A stretch of 64,000 bases of DNA from Halosimplex pelagicum (GCF_013415905.1 NZ_CP058909.1:3162001-3226000), one strand, 5' to 3'; numbered from the stretch's first letter, positions 34,780 to 45,214 are shown. The notes: generated by a model not told the origin, from the sequence alone. Numbers and translations: made by a program.

Positions 34780-37461
34780 ATGGTAGATTCGCCAGGCGAC
34801 GAATTAGTAGCGGCATATCTTTCGGACCGGGAGTGGGAGAAACAGCGACAGTCGGTTGAGAAGACTGCCGGGATTGTGCAGGATCTTGCGGTGGCTCTAC
34901 TTGAGGCGGGTGAACTTGGTCAGCAGGAGGTGACGGCGTTGTATCGGTTATGTATGAATAACAGCACGTATCCGGTTTCGAGCAAGCGTGGTGAGATTGA
35001 CGAACTAGAGATTCCGGCGGATTTGAAACGTGATTTGAAAGAACGGCTTGGTGAGGATGTTGGGACCGTCGGTGGGTTGTTGTTCCCGGTTGAAATCCCG
35101 GCTGAGAACACAGATGCGGTGACGGCGTGTTTCAAAACGCTTGTGACGGCTGAGGAGCGGGAGGCGTGGGATGACGCGGTTCGAGAGTTGGCCGAGCTTG
35201 AGCTCCCGAACGTGAAGTGCGGGAAGCTGTCGCCGATCCTGTCGTATCTGCACCCGGAGTACTACCCGGTCGTAAATACGATGTCGCGGAACGGGCTGGC
35301 CGAATATTTCGATGAGGATGTGTCGAATGAAGTTGCTGAGCTCCCGGAAACGGCAGCGACGTATCGGTCGATTCGAGACGAGTACGGGTTTGAGGCGAAC
35401 TTCCGTGACTTGGATTACTTTTTCGTGTGGGCGAACAACCGAGCGAAAGAACGGGATAGCGTGACTCTGGAGGGTGACCGGTCGTATTTTTGGGTGAATC
35501 AGTCGAATCAGTCCGAAATCGAAGACGAGTATCTACGGGCGAAGGTGGACGATGTGTGGCACCACGAGCTCGAAAAATTGGCCGACGGTGACGTTGTATT
35601 CCATAATTTTAACGACGAGTTGATCGGGTTGTCAACGGTGACGGGGACTCCAACTCAGTACGAGTTCAGAGATGATGTGTATCATCGTGTCCCGGTTGAT
35701 TTCGAGTGGTTCTCTGAGTCAGTGCCCGTCGATACGGAATTGAAGCAAGTTCTGGATACGCCGGACTGGCATCAGAAGTACTACCCGATCGATTCGAACG
35801 GGAATCTGAAGCAAGCGTACCTGTCACAGTTGTCGTTAGCGGCCGCGGAGTTCCTGTTGGATACTGGTGAGGCATGGAATCTGATCCAGTCTCTTGGATC
35901 CGATGGGCCGGGGGAAGAGATTCCAGATGCGCCTGACCACGCGGACGAAATTGAACGGCAATTACTGAAGAAGAAGCAAGTCGTGTTCTACGGGCCGCCG
36001 GGGACGGGGAAGACCTACACTGCGGAGCGATTCGCCAAATGGTGGGTGGGGCAGCAGGATGGCGGTGACCCGGTGTCTGATCGGGTTGCGACGGTGACGT
36101 TCCACCCCTCGTTCACGTACGAGGACTTCATCGAAGGATTGAGCGCGAAGACCAATGACGAAGGACAGGTGGCGTACGAGGTGCAAGACGGGGCGCTGAA
36201 GCGCATGCAAACTGCGGCGATGGCTGCGTACGACCGGGCAGCCGAAGCCAACACGAAACCGGACCGGTACGTTTTGATCATCGATGAGATCAACCGCGGG
36301 AATCTGGCACAGATCTTCGGTGAGGTCATCACGTTGCTGGAGGCGGATAAGCGCGGGACGTTCAACGTGGAACTGGCGCACTCGGGTGAGACGTTTACCC
36401 TCCCACCGAATTTGTACGTGATCGGGACGATGAACACGGCGGATCAGTCGATTGCGCTGGTGGATACGGCGCTTCGCCGCCGGTTCCGGTTCGTAGACTA
36501 CCCACCGAATCTCGATGTGGTGTGGGGGGCTGGTGACATGGTCGCTGCGGATGCCTACACGGCAGTTACGCAGCCGAACGAGCAGGTGTCGCGTCGGGAG
36601 CAGCTGGTCGGTGCGAGCGTGCTAGCGGTTGAAACGCTGAACGAACGGATTTTGAACGCGCCGGAACTCGGGAAAGGCAAGCAACTCGGACACACGTATC
36701 TCCTTGGTCACGAGTCCCCGACTGACGTGGTGGATGCGTGGCGGTACGATATCCTGCCACAACTGGAAGAGTATTATTTCGGGCAGTTCGATCGCCTCCG
36801 AGACGACTTGTTGACTGAGACCGGTGAGCGACTCATTCGGTGGGAAGCTGAACAGATTCAGTCGTTTGACGCTGCAGACCTCTATGCAGCACTCTGCCAG
36901 CTTGCAGGCATCGAGGACCCGGTGCCTCTCGCTGCAGCGCCAGTAAAAGCGATGACTGATGGTACGGGCGCATCGCAGTCTGTGGACGCGTGGGAGGAAG
37001 GTGAGAAAACGGTCGCGGCGTTCCGTGAGCGAACTACTTCGACGCTAGATGAGAAAGCGCAGTCTCGGGTGGAACGGTTGCTTGCGGTTGGCGAGGACAT
37101 CGGGCGGCTTGATACGGGCCGTGGGGAGCATAATGCGACGGCACAGTTGAAGACGGATCTCATCGATCCGGGCGTCGGGCTCCTTCAGATCGACCAAGAC
37201 GGGACAGTGAAGTTCAAGCTGGATTGGCTCGCCGCTCGTGATGAGAACGCGTTAACTGGTGAGTTCATCAACGATGCAGCGGGCGCGTTCGATGAGGTTG
37301 CCGCGTACTCTCATGAGTGGGAGCCTGACCCGGACGATGACGAGCGAGAGTTTGTCGCGTCAAACATCCAGATTGCCGACCTCTCCGAAGCGGAAATGGA
37401 TACCTTAGTCGAGGGGGTCCGCTCGTTTGCACGGCAAGCGGATGAGTTCCAGCATGGCTGA
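34780..37461 (+). CDS. McrB-like AAA+ GTPase/ATPase with long N-terminal region
   Basis: An 893-residue protein, ATG at 34780, about 30 nt after a TATA-like TTTTATCC. Walker A is GPPGTGKT at 405-412, Walker B/McrB motif DEINRGN at 502-508, and GTMNTADQSIALVDTALRRRF carries the McrB MNTADxS signature for GTP binding. The N-terminal 380 residues include a region resembling EVE/PUA-like target-sensing domains (FWVNQSNQSEI near 240). Such domains read modified bases in other McrB-family proteins. It overlaps an McrC gene by 8 nt. This is a modification-dependent restriction system of the McrBC type, distinct from the pair at 14.5-17.5 kb. Confidence 0.83.
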   Translation: MVDSPGDELVAAYLSDREWEKQRQSVEKTAGIVQDLAVALLEAGELGQQEVTALYRLCMNNSTYPVSSKRGEIDELEIPADLKRDLKERLGEDVGTVGGLLFPVEIPAENTDAVTACFKTLVTAEEREAWDDAVRELAELELPNVKCGKLSPILSYLHPEYYPVVNTMSRNGLAEYFDEDVSNEVAELPETAATYRSIRDEYGFEANFRDLDYFFVWANNRAKERDSVTLEGDRSYFWVNQSNQSEIEDEYLRAKVDDVWHHELEKLADGDVVFHNFNDELIGLSTVTGTPTQYEFRDDVYHRVPVDFEWFSESVPVDTELKQVLDTPDWHQKYYPIDSNGNLKQAYLSQLSLAAAEFLLDTGEAWNLIQSLGSDGPGEEIPDAPDHADEIERQLLKKKQVVFYGPPGTGKTYTAERFAKWWVGQQDGGDPVSDRVATVTFHPSFTYEDFIEGLSAKTNDEGQVAYEVQDGALKRMQTAAMAAYDRAAEANTKPDRYVLIIDEINRGNLAQIFGEVITLLEADKRGTFNVELAHSGETFTLPPNLYVIGTMNTADQSIALVDTALRRRFRFVDYPPNLDVVWGAGDMVAADAYTAVTQPNEQVSRREQLVGASVLAVETLNERILNAPELGKGKQLGHTYLLGHESPTDVVDAWRYDILPQLEEYYFGQFDRLRDDLLTETGERLIRWEAEQIQSFDAADLYAALCQLAGIEDPVPLAAAPVKAMTDGTGASQSVDAWEEGEKTVAAFRERTTSTLDEKAQSRVERLLAVGEDIGRLDTGRGEHNATAQLKTDLIDPGVGLLQIDQDGTVKFKLDWLAARDENALTGEFINDAAGAFDEVAAYSHEWEPDPDDDEREFVASNIQIADLSEAEMDTLVEGVRSFARQADEFQHG

Positions 37462-38743
37462 CCTCTCTCAAGTCGGCCTCGTCGGCTCACCAGTGCAGAC
37501 TAACGGGCCGGGTGAAACGGTGCCGCCCTCGAATCCGCTGGTGCTGGCGGAACACGACGAGTCGGAGCCGTTCGAGATCAGTACGGATGACGCTCAGTTC
37601 CTTGACCGTCTCGACGAGGTCCATGAGTCCGCGCCGCTCGACGTATCGTATACGAATGATGGGCAGGTGATTGTGAGTAGTGGGTCGTACGTCGGCGTGA
37701 TGACGTTGCCGAGTGGTACGCAGATCGAGGTGACGCCCAAGCAGTCTGTGACGCGGTTGCTGTGGGCGCTGCAGTACGCGTTTGACACGCCGATTGATTC
37801 GATGGGGAAAGAAACGGGGTTCACCGGTGCCTCCTCGTTTTTTGACGCGATTGGCGTGTTGTTCCTGACGGAGCTCAAAACGGTTCTTGACCAAGGCCTG
37901 CACCGGGATTACGTTCGCACGCAAGCCGTCCAAGAGCATGTTCGCGGTCGCATTGACGTGCAGCGGCAATTGCAACGAGCGGGTCCGACGCCGACTGATT
38001 TCGCGGTCGAGTACGACGAGTTTACCACAGATACGGTGTTGAACCGCGCCGTGCTTGCCGCGGTCCGCGTGTTGACCGGGCTGGTCCGTGATAGTGAATT
38101 AGCGAGTCGACTCCAGCACGAAGAGCAGCGACTCAGACAGTTCACGACGATCGAACCGGTGTCTGTTGATGCTGTCGAGCGGATCGAGCTGTCGCGGTTG
38201 AACGAGCATTACGATCTCTTGTTAGATTTGACGAGAACAGTTCTAGCTCGAGAGTTCTTCGAGGATATCAGCGCAGGGACGAACCGCTCACTCGCGCTGT
38301 TCGTGAACATGAACGATATTTTCGAACGGCTCGTTGAACGGGCGTTCCGAGCCGCTGCGAAACAGATCGGCGGACTCACAGTCGAGGGACAGGCGTCCAT
38401 TCAGAATATTGTCGACGGACCGCACGCTGTGTCGATGCGGCCAGACGTTCTAGTCAGACATGAAGACGGGACACCGGCGGCTGTCATCGACGCCAAGTGG
38501 AAGACCGGTTCAGCGTCATCCGGCGACGTCTATCAACTCACCTCATACGTCCTCGCACTGGAAACGTGCGGCGCGCTTGTGTATCCAGGGCACAGCGAGC
38601 ACGGTGGTGAGGAGTCAACAGTGATGGACCAGTTTTCGCTTCGCTCCGTTGAATTAGCCACGGACGCAGTAGCTCCGTCATATGGCGATTACGTCGATGT
38701 GTTAGAGGATAGTGCGTACCGCTACCTGACCAGCATTCTCTAG
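37454..38743 (+). CDS. McrC-like nuclease subunit
   Basis: A 429-residue protein, ATG at 37454 inside the end of the McrB gene. The N-terminal half has the McrC beta-barrel segment SGSYVGVMTLPSGTQIEVTP and the typical REFFEDISAGTNRSL-like helix region. The C-terminal nuclease site is AVIDAKWKTG with D346 and K348, part of a PD-(D/E)XK fold, followed by DVYQLTSYVLAL. Together with McrB it would cut DNA carrying particular modified bases. It ends 65 nt from the convergent helicase-nuclease gene. Confidence 0.83.
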   Translation: MADLSQVGLVGSPVQTNGPGETVPPSNPLVLAEHDESEPFEISTDDAQFLDRLDEVHESAPLDVSYTNDGQVIVSSGSYVGVMTLPSGTQIEVTPKQSVTRLLWALQYAFDTPIDSMGKETGFTGASSFFDAIGVLFLTELKTVLDQGLHRDYVRTQAVQEHVRGRIDVQRQLQRAGPTPTDFAVEYDEFTTDTVLNRAVLAAVRVLTGLVRDSELASRLQHEEQRLRQFTTIEPVSVDAVERIELSRLNEHYDLLLDLTRTVLAREFFEDISAGTNRSLALFVNMNDIFERLVERAFRAAAKQIGGLTVEGQASIQNIVDGPHAVSMRPDVLVRHEDGTPAAVIDAKWKTGSASSGDVYQLTSYVLALETCGALVYPGHSEHGGEESTVMDQFSLRSVELATDAVAPSYGDYVDVLEDSAYRYLTSIL

Positions 38744-38808
38744 AGAAATCGGGGGTACGTTTGAAAAAGTACGGAGACCGTCTTTGAGAAATGTCGGCGA
38801 TAGCTGTT

Positions 38809-41679
38809 TTATGATTCGATATTGCTAACGAGATCGCGTAGTTGGTCTCGGGTGAGCGGGTCGATGAACTCTCGTTCGCCGGTAGCCGTGTAGTAGAGGC
38901 TCGCGGTTACGGGCTTGTCGGGGAAGCACTCTGAGAGGACGTGATAGTACGCGCTGAGTTGCTTTCGATATTCAGTTTCGCCGCGTCTCGTCCGGTCGGT
39001 TTTGTAGTCGATGATCTCGATTTCGGCAGGGGTTGCGTGGACCAGGTCGACGACGCCCGAGATCGTCACGCGCTCACCGTTTACGTCTAGAGGGAGCACG
39101 GCCCGCTCTTCGACGTGGAGGTCCCCCGAAAGACTGTCGAGCAGCGCTTTGACGTGGCGTTCGTCGTCGGTGTCGCCGGTCGTCGGCGCGACGTCCTCAC
39201 CGAGTGCGTAGGCTTCTGCGAAGTCGTGGACGCGCGACCCGAACTCACGGCCGCGGAACTCGACCGAGTCGGCTTCTGTAGCGTCGTCCGTGAACACATC
39301 GTCGTCCATGAGCGTGTGCGGCGTGTGGCCTGTCGGGCCGTCCGGGGTGACGATGGAGAACGGGAGTTGGGTTTGGGCTGTTGTGCTCCGATCGACGGTC
39401 TCGACTACCGGGTCGCCAGCACGCGTGGTGCAGGGGAGTTCCTCGAAGAACGTGTTCGGATCCTCGCCACCGGTGAAGATGACGTGATTTTCGGCTCGCG
39501 TGATGGCGACGTACAGGAGGCGTCGTTCCTCGTCGTAGTCGCGGGACAGGCAATGCCGGATGACGTCGTGCCGCCAGTTGTCGTAGACGTGCGGGTGCTC
39601 TGCGACGGTGGCGTACTGCTTGCGTTGGCGGAGTCCGACGGGTTCGGTGTATTCGACGACGCTTGACCCGCCGCCGTTGGGCGGGAATTTTCCGCTGTTC
39701 ATATTCGCCAGGACGACGATCGGGTACTCTAGACCTTTCGCGGAGTGGATCGTCTGGACCGTGACGGAGTCGACACCAGCGCTGGTGAACACGTCGTGGG
39801 TACTGCCGTTTTCGATGCCGCGCTCGATGAGCTGGATAAGGTCGCCGCGAGTGAGCGTCGAGGACTTGTGGACCGACTGGATCGTGTGTAGGATGACGTC
39901 GGCGTATTCGCCGGTGAATCCATACCGGTCGAACACCGCTCTGGCAACGGCCCCGACCGCGGCTCGCTCGTCGAGGTCGTCACGAAACGCAGTCATATTC
40001 GCGGGGTAGTCGCGGGTGTCTAGGATGTGGTCGACCTCGTCGAGCGTGTACCCGGCTTCTTCGAGGACGACTGCCCATCCCCTGTCGGCATCGGAGTCAA
40101 GGATCCGGAGCCAGGCGAGCAGCAGTTTCGCCTGGTCGGTTCTGAACAGTTCGATCCCGCCGTCGTAGGCCATCGGGAAGTCGTACTCGTCAGCGACGGT
40201 CAGCAGCTCCCGGCCGAAATCACGCGTCCGCGTGAGGACAGCGACGTCGCCGTACGTCGGCGGCCGCCGAGTCCCGTCTTCGTCCTCGACAGCGTACTCC
40301 TCGTTCCCGACGACGTCCTGAATCGTCGAGAGGACGGCCTCGTGTTCGTCGGGGTGATGCACTCCTCCGATGGTGGTGTTGTCGAACGCCGCGTTCGACG
40401 ACAGCGAGACGACGTCGTCCAGCACCGCCTCGTCAACGTCGTCTCGACCGGTCGCCGGAGTAACGAGTGCTTCTTCGGAGAAGTCGAGAACGGTCTGTGT
40501 CGACCGGTAGTTCTCGGTCAGCTCGATCCGCTCGACCTCACCAGTGTCGAACTGGATGCGCTTGCGGTCGTCGTCCAAGTCGTCGGTGAACCGATCGAGT
40601 CGTGCTTCGAATTGGAGGATGTTCTCGACGTCGGCGTACTGGAACGAGTAGATGCTCTGCTTCCAGTCTCCGACGACACAGATGTTGTCGGTCCCTGCGA
40701 GCAGGAGCGCGAGTTTGAACTGGATCTCGCTGGTGTCCTGGAACTCGTCGACCATCACGTAGTCGAACGCCGCGCGCTCGCGGAGCGAGTCGTCCTCGCA
40801 CAACAGGACGAACGCGAACAGTTGCAGGAACCCGAACGTCAGGTAGTTGCGACGCAACGCGAATTCGAGGTACTCGACGTAGATGGCGTGGACGAACGAC
40901 TTGAGCTCCGCCCGGTCTTCGTCGAAGACCAGTTGAGCGACGCGCGCCGGGACCTGTTTCTTCCCGTCGCCTCGCAACTCCGCTTTGGCCGGCGCGTCGG
41001 GGAGGTACGTCTTGTTTCGGCCGTACCCATTCAGTTTCTGCCGGAGCCGGGATTGCTTGCGGCCGTCGTTGCGCGGCTGATTGACGTCGTCGAACAGCGA
41101 TTCGAACGCGTCGAAGTCACCGTCCAGCGCGTCCTCCCCGTCTCGGTACCACCCGTCGGTCGTCGGGAAGACGCCCTTCGACGCGAGTTCCGACACCACG
41201 TCGAGTAGTTCGAGCGGGTCCGACAGCTCGCGGAACACGTCCGCGTACTCAGGGTGACTGTCGCGGAACTGGTCAATGAACTCCCGGAACAGTTCGTTCT
41301 CGACGAGCTCGTCTTCGATGACGCGGGTTGAGCCGGTGATCCGCTCGTCCAGCCCGAGGTGGGTCGGGGCCCGATAACCGTGCTCCTGCAGGATATCGAA
41401 GCAGTGGGAGTGAAACGTCTGGATAGAACCGTCCGCAAGTTCTCGGAGGGAGTACGTCGAGTGGTCGACGATCCGCTCTTTCATTTCGGTCGCCGCACTC
41501 CGCGTGAACGTCACGAGCAGGACGTCTTCGGGTTCGACCGAGGGTTGGTCGACTATCTCCGCGTACCGACGCGTGATGGCGAACGTCTTGCCGGTCCCGG
41601 CCCCCGCGTCGACGACGTAGATGCCGTCCGTGTTCTCGATGAGTCGCTGCTGGTCAGGGTTGGGTGTCGGTTCAGTCAT
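38809..41679 (-). CDS. UvrD/RecB-like helicase with C-terminal PD-(D/E)XK nuclease (AddA-like)
   Basis: A 956-residue superfamily 1 helicase. Walker A is AGAGTGKT at 25-32, motif II lies in YVMVDEFQDTSEIQ, motif III around GDWKQSIYSFQ, and motif VI around LLYVAITRAENHVIF. The C-terminal nuclease has GVVDLVHATPAEIEIIDYKTD with D891 and K893. It resembles AddA/RecB in order of domains. Its ATG overlaps the stop of the AddB-like gene. The pair should unwind and degrade double-stranded DNA ends. Haloarchaea normally use Mre11/Rad50-type end processing, so this island copy is likely defensive. Confidence 0.85.
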   Translation of the reverse strand: MTEPTPNPDQQRLIENTDGIYVVDAGAGTGKTFAITRRYAEIVDQPSVEPEDVLLVTFTRSAATEMKERIVDHSTYSLRELADGSIQTFHSHCFDILQEHGYRAPTHLGLDERITGSTRVIEDELVENELFREFIDQFRDSHPEYADVFRELSDPLELLDVVSELASKGVFPTTDGWYRDGEDALDGDFDAFESLFDDVNQPRNDGRKQSRLRQKLNGYGRNKTYLPDAPAKAELRGDGKKQVPARVAQLVFDEDRAELKSFVHAIYVEYLEFALRRNYLTFGFLQLFAFVLLCEDDSLRERAAFDYVMVDEFQDTSEIQFKLALLLAGTDNICVVGDWKQSIYSFQYADVENILQFEARLDRFTDDLDDDRKRIQFDTGEVERIELTENYRSTQTVLDFSEEALVTPATGRDDVDEAVLDDVVSLSSNAAFDNTTIGGVHHPDEHEAVLSTIQDVVGNEEYAVEDEDGTRRPPTYGDVAVLTRTRDFGRELLTVADEYDFPMAYDGGIELFRTDQAKLLLAWLRILDSDADRGWAVVLEEAGYTLDEVDHILDTRDYPANMTAFRDDLDERAAVGAVARAVFDRYGFTGEYADVILHTIQSVHKSSTLTRGDLIQLIERGIENGSTHDVFTSAGVDSVTVQTIHSAKGLEYPIVVLANMNSGKFPPNGGGSSVVEYTEPVGLRQRKQYATVAEHPHVYDNWRHDVIRHCLSRDYDEERRLLYVAITRAENHVIFTGGEDPNTFFEELPCTTRAGDPVVETVDRSTTAQTQLPFSIVTPDGPTGHTPHTLMDDDVFTDDATEADSVEFRGREFGSRVHDFAEAYALGEDVAPTTGDTDDERHVKALLDSLSGDLHVEERAVLPLDVNGERVTISGVVDLVHATPAEIEIIDYKTDRTRRGETEYRKQLSAYYHVLSECFPDKPVTASLYYTATGEREFIDPLTRDQLRDLVSNIES

Positions 41680-44258
41680 CGCTGCCCCCCCTCCAAGAGC
41701 AGGTCCCGGTGATCGACGCGACGGTAGTTCGGCTCGTCACCGGCTCCCGCGATGGGGAATCGGTCGTCGCCACGCCGATACGCGATCAACTCCTCGATAC
41801 TCTCGGTGACGAACTGTTCGACGGCGTCGAGACCCTCCTGGAAGAACGCCTTCTTGCGCACACCGTTGAGTGCCCGGATAGCCTGATCACAGCCTTTCTC
41901 AGCGTCGACATCGCCGCTAGTCTGAGCGTTGACAGCGTCCGTGAATGCCGTGGCGAACTCCGAGTCCCGGAGTTCGTCTTTCGCGGCCGTGTCCGGGAAT
42001 GAGAGTCGACCCATGATCTCCGCGTACGCCTCGAATCCCAAGTCCTCGAACGTGGCGACGCAGTCGTTGTATCCGTCGAGTAGCGTGTCGTACGCCTGCC
42101 GGGACCCGACGTGTTCGTCGAAGGTCCACGGATAGTACCTGACAGTCGTCATCGTGTCGTCGAGGTCAGCGTCTCCGGTGATGACGTCGTCCAGCGTCTC
42201 TAGGAAGTGGAAGAACGTGAACGCGATCGGTTCGTCGGGACGAACCGTCCGGTAGTGACTGAGATACAGCGCAGACTGGAAGTTCGGCGTGTCGCTCGGC
42301 GGGTCGACGGCGGCTTGTTTGACGACGTCGCGCCGGGATTTCTTCCGGCCGCTCTTGAAGTCGAGCAAGTGGTCGGGTGCTCTGACGAGGTCGATCTTGC
42401 CTTTGATCCCGAGCGCCGTATTTTCGAACCAGCGTTCGGTGAGTGGCGAGTCGATCGGCTCGTCGAAGTGGTCGGCGAAAAAGTTGCGCCCCCACCCCGA
42501 AGCGGGCGTGAGAAAGTCCTCGGACTCCGGACCGCGAGTATCGAGGTACTCGACGATCGTCTCGATCCCGATCCGGTAGGTGCGACGGCGCAACGGCTCG
42601 TCAGTCCCCGAAAACAACGGCCGGGCTTCCTCGACCATGACATCGACTACGTCCTCGATAGCGTCGTCGTCGATTACCTCGGGATGGTTCACGTAGAACT
42701 CGGCGAAGTCGTGAAACAGGTTCCCCTCAGTGAAGTAGTCCTTATCGGGACCGTCGACTAACCGACTGAAGAAGTAGTCCCGCGGACTGTTGACGTAACT
42801 GTTGAGACTCGACTGGCTGATCGCTTCGACGGTCTCGGCTTCGACATCGATGTCCGCTTTCTCGAAGCCCGTCTCACTACTGGTGACTGGCCTGCGGTGA
42901 GAGACGGCATCGAGGTCACTGAACTGGTCATAGTCGTCGTCGAGTAACTCGCCGAAGTACAGACACGGCGTGACTGGCTGGCCGCCGCGCGTGTCCTGAA
43001 CGAGATAGTACTGCTCGACGCCGCTCTGTATCAGGAGCTGGAACTGGTCGAGATACCGCTGGAACTGCGCCTCCGTGTCGACCCACGGCCGTTGCGGCGG
43101 CGAGTGAGTCCAGTCCTCGTCCAGCCCGACGTGGAACACGACGGGCCGGTCGACGTAGCCGGCGGATTTAGCGTCAGCCAGCAACACGCCCTCGTTCTCC
43201 CGATCGACCGACACCTCGTAGGTCTGCAGGTAGTACGCAAGGTCGTCGACCGTATCCGCGCTGACCGGTGTCTCGGCGATTCCCACTGTGGCGAGTTCCG
43301 CCTCGAACGAGGTCAGGTCCGCTCCGGTTTGTGCCTCGTATGCGTCGAGTGCGTCCGCGAACGTGTGGTCAGTGATCGACTGGCAGAACTCACGGACCCA
43401 CGCCGTTTCCGGGATTACTGCTTCGTGGAGTCGCTTGTTGTCGTGGTCGATGGGGACGTCGATACCCATCTGTGTGAGCACGGGCTTGACATCCGCGACC
43501 GTCGTTTCACCCCCGCGGAACCCTGCACGGCAGAGATTGAGAAACGCGCGGTGATGTGGGTCGTCGATGAACCCCGGCCCGCCGTAGTAGGGGACTCCAG
43601 CTGCGTCGAACGCTGCTTGGATGAGTGAGGAATACCGGCTATTGGCGTCCAGAACGACGGCGACGTTGTTCGCTGTCTCGGCGGTGATGGTGTCGAGAAT
43701 CGCGTCGATGATGTCTGCCGACGAATCAAATATGTTGAACTGCGGGTAGTCGAACGTGCCCTCAGTGAAGAGGTCGATGCGGTCGTACTCGTCGGGAAGG
43801 ATATTCCGTTCTAACGTTGTCAGTTGCTGCTCCCCGACCACGGCGAGTGACTCCGCGTCGACAGTGTACTCTGTCAATGACTGCGACGTCGATTGCAGCT
43901 CCGCCATAATCTCGACGACATCGCTTGTCTCGCCGTCGACGTACCTGTCGTATTCGAGTATCGACTCCGCTGTTCCCTGGTGCTCCCAACACTGGAGCAC
44001 GTTCCCGACGGCGTAACTGATCGATTGCCAGTCGTGGTCAGTACGCTCGATGACTTCGAGAAACGCAGTCCGGTCTTCTGCTTGTTCCCGGCGGCCTGCT
44101 GCGAGTCGGCGTGGCGTCGTCGCAAACGTCCCGAACTGTGGAACATCTACGCGACGATTAATCGCACTCGCCAGCGGCGCATCCGGAGTGAGAACCACGT
44201 CATAGTCCGCAACCGCCCTGTAGAGTTGGTCAACCGGCTTCGCACGCTGAATAGACAC
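41676..44258 (-). CDS. PD-(D/E)XK nuclease and degenerate helicase subunit (AddB-like)
   Basis: An 860-residue protein. The N-terminal two-thirds has a helicase-like layout without a convincing Walker A, as in AddB subunits and related proteins. The C-terminal nuclease has IKGKIDLVRAPDHLLDFKSGRKK, with the catalytic D633 and K635. The cysteines of the AddB iron-sulphur staple were not seen in the expected pattern. It is the first gene of the operon and overlaps the helicase gene by 4 nt. The two probably form a dual-nuclease complex. Confidence 0.75.
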   Translation of the reverse strand: MSIQRAKPVDQLYRAVADYDVVLTPDAPLASAINRRVDVPQFGTFATTPRRLAAGRREQAEDRTAFLEVIERTDHDWQSISYAVGNVLQCWEHQGTAESILEYDRYVDGETSDVVEIMAELQSTSQSLTEYTVDAESLAVVGEQQLTTLERNILPDEYDRIDLFTEGTFDYPQFNIFDSSADIIDAILDTITAETANNVAVVLDANSRYSSLIQAAFDAAGVPYYGGPGFIDDPHHRAFLNLCRAGFRGGETTVADVKPVLTQMGIDVPIDHDNKRLHEAVIPETAWVREFCQSITDHTFADALDAYEAQTGADLTSFEAELATVGIAETPVSADTVDDLAYYLQTYEVSVDRENEGVLLADAKSAGYVDRPVVFHVGLDEDWTHSPPQRPWVDTEAQFQRYLDQFQLLIQSGVEQYYLVQDTRGGQPVTPCLYFGELLDDDYDQFSDLDAVSHRRPVTSSETGFEKADIDVEAETVEAISQSSLNSYVNSPRDYFFSRLVDGPDKDYFTEGNLFHDFAEFYVNHPEVIDDDAIEDVVDVMVEEARPLFSGTDEPLRRRTYRIGIETIVEYLDTRGPESEDFLTPASGWGRNFFADHFDEPIDSPLTERWFENTALGIKGKIDLVRAPDHLLDFKSGRKKSRRDVVKQAAVDPPSDTPNFQSALYLSHYRTVRPDEPIAFTFFHFLETLDDVITGDADLDDTMTTVRYYPWTFDEHVGSRQAYDTLLDGYNDCVATFEDLGFEAYAEIMGRLSFPDTAAKDELRDSEFATAFTDAVNAQTSGDVDAEKGCDQAIRALNGVRKKAFFQEGLDAVEQFVTESIEELIAYRRGDDRFPIAGAGDEPNYRRVDHRDLLLEGGQR

Positions 44259-44533
44259 GCATCCCTAATGCGCAAGGAGTTGGTTAAAGATTGGTATATG
44301 TTATAACACAAATGACACGGTTCATTCCCTGTACTGAGCATAAAGACTGATCACACGATAGTCAGAGAGATGGGGCAGTGATCATGCCATCACCAGGCCC
44401 CAACAGATACCCTGCTAGACAGAGAATCAACTTCTTTCGTTCGCTTGGTGTCTTTTATCGAGTTGTTGGCGCACCTACTCCACGCTCTCATCAATCGCTT
44501 CCGAATCGATTGGAGAGCGGTTCCCCATCCCCA

Positions 44534-45214
44534 TTACTGGAGTGGGGGCAGATTGCCACCGAGAGCCGTGCCTTGGTTATCCGTCTGTTTGTCTCCCGGT
44601 TCAGTTACAGTTGATGCCTGTTCTTTTGCTTCTTTGAAACGGTATGCCGCCCTGAGATGGGTGAGTTCTCGTTCTGCTGTCCGCCAGTGAGAGACGTCGT
44701 TGAGTTCATTCTGGTGGAGTTCCTTGTCTGAAATCAGGAGTTCCTCTGGATCGGTTGCGTCATATTTGGCTCTGTACTCTGCGAGTTCCTGTTTTACTCG
44801 CTGGATTTGATCGACAAGCGCATCGCTACCAGCGAGTTGGATGATCTGTTTCAGAAGGTACCACTCTGGATCTCGACTGTAGAGCTTTCCAGAGTCGGTC
44901 TGCTGACTTCTAACAATATCATCTTCAGCAAGCTTGTTGAGCGTGGATCTGGCTTTTGTTTCCGAGACGAGAGCTGTATCTGCAAGGTCACCCGCTGATT
45001 TCGGTGTCGTCGTTCTCTTGATCACCGTGCGAATTCGCTCGTTCGCGGTGGTCTCGTTTCTCCACTCTGCGGCTGCGAAGTCATCGATGTCCTCGAAATC
45101 ATTGTCATCAACCGTGAACGGGTCAATATCATCCACGATTACCGCTTCGTCAGGTAGTCCCTCTTCGCTCGGGTGCTCATCGGGCCTGTCAGGAGATGGT
45201 GGCTCGTCGGTCAT
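44534..45214 (-). CDS. HTH-domain protein, haloarchaeal family
   Basis: A 226-residue protein with an acidic N-terminus, a winged HTH around residues 70-110 (TPKSAGDLADTALVSETKARSTLNKL), a segment linked to the operon-type regulators common on haloarchaeal islands, and a helical C-terminal half (residues 120-205) likely to dimerise. It lies 275 nt upstream of the AddB-like gene on the same strand, so it could regulate that pair. The intervening 44259-44533 has no gene. Confidence 0.6.
   Translation of the reverse strand: MTDEPPSPDRPDEHPSEEGLPDEAVIVDDIDPFTVDDNDFEDIDDFAAAEWRNETTANERIRTVIKRTTTPKSAGDLADTALVSETKARSTLNKLAEDDIVRSQQTDSGKLYSRDPEWYLLKQIIQLAGSDALVDQIQRVKQELAEYRAKYDATDPEELLISDKELHQNELNDVSHWRTAERELTHLRAAYRFKEAKEQASTVTEPGDKQTDNQGTALGGNLPPLQ

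Noticed and set aside
40027..41208. 393-codon plus-strand frame opposite the AddA-like helicase
   Set aside because: Antisense shadow of the helicase, which has all superfamily 1 motifs.
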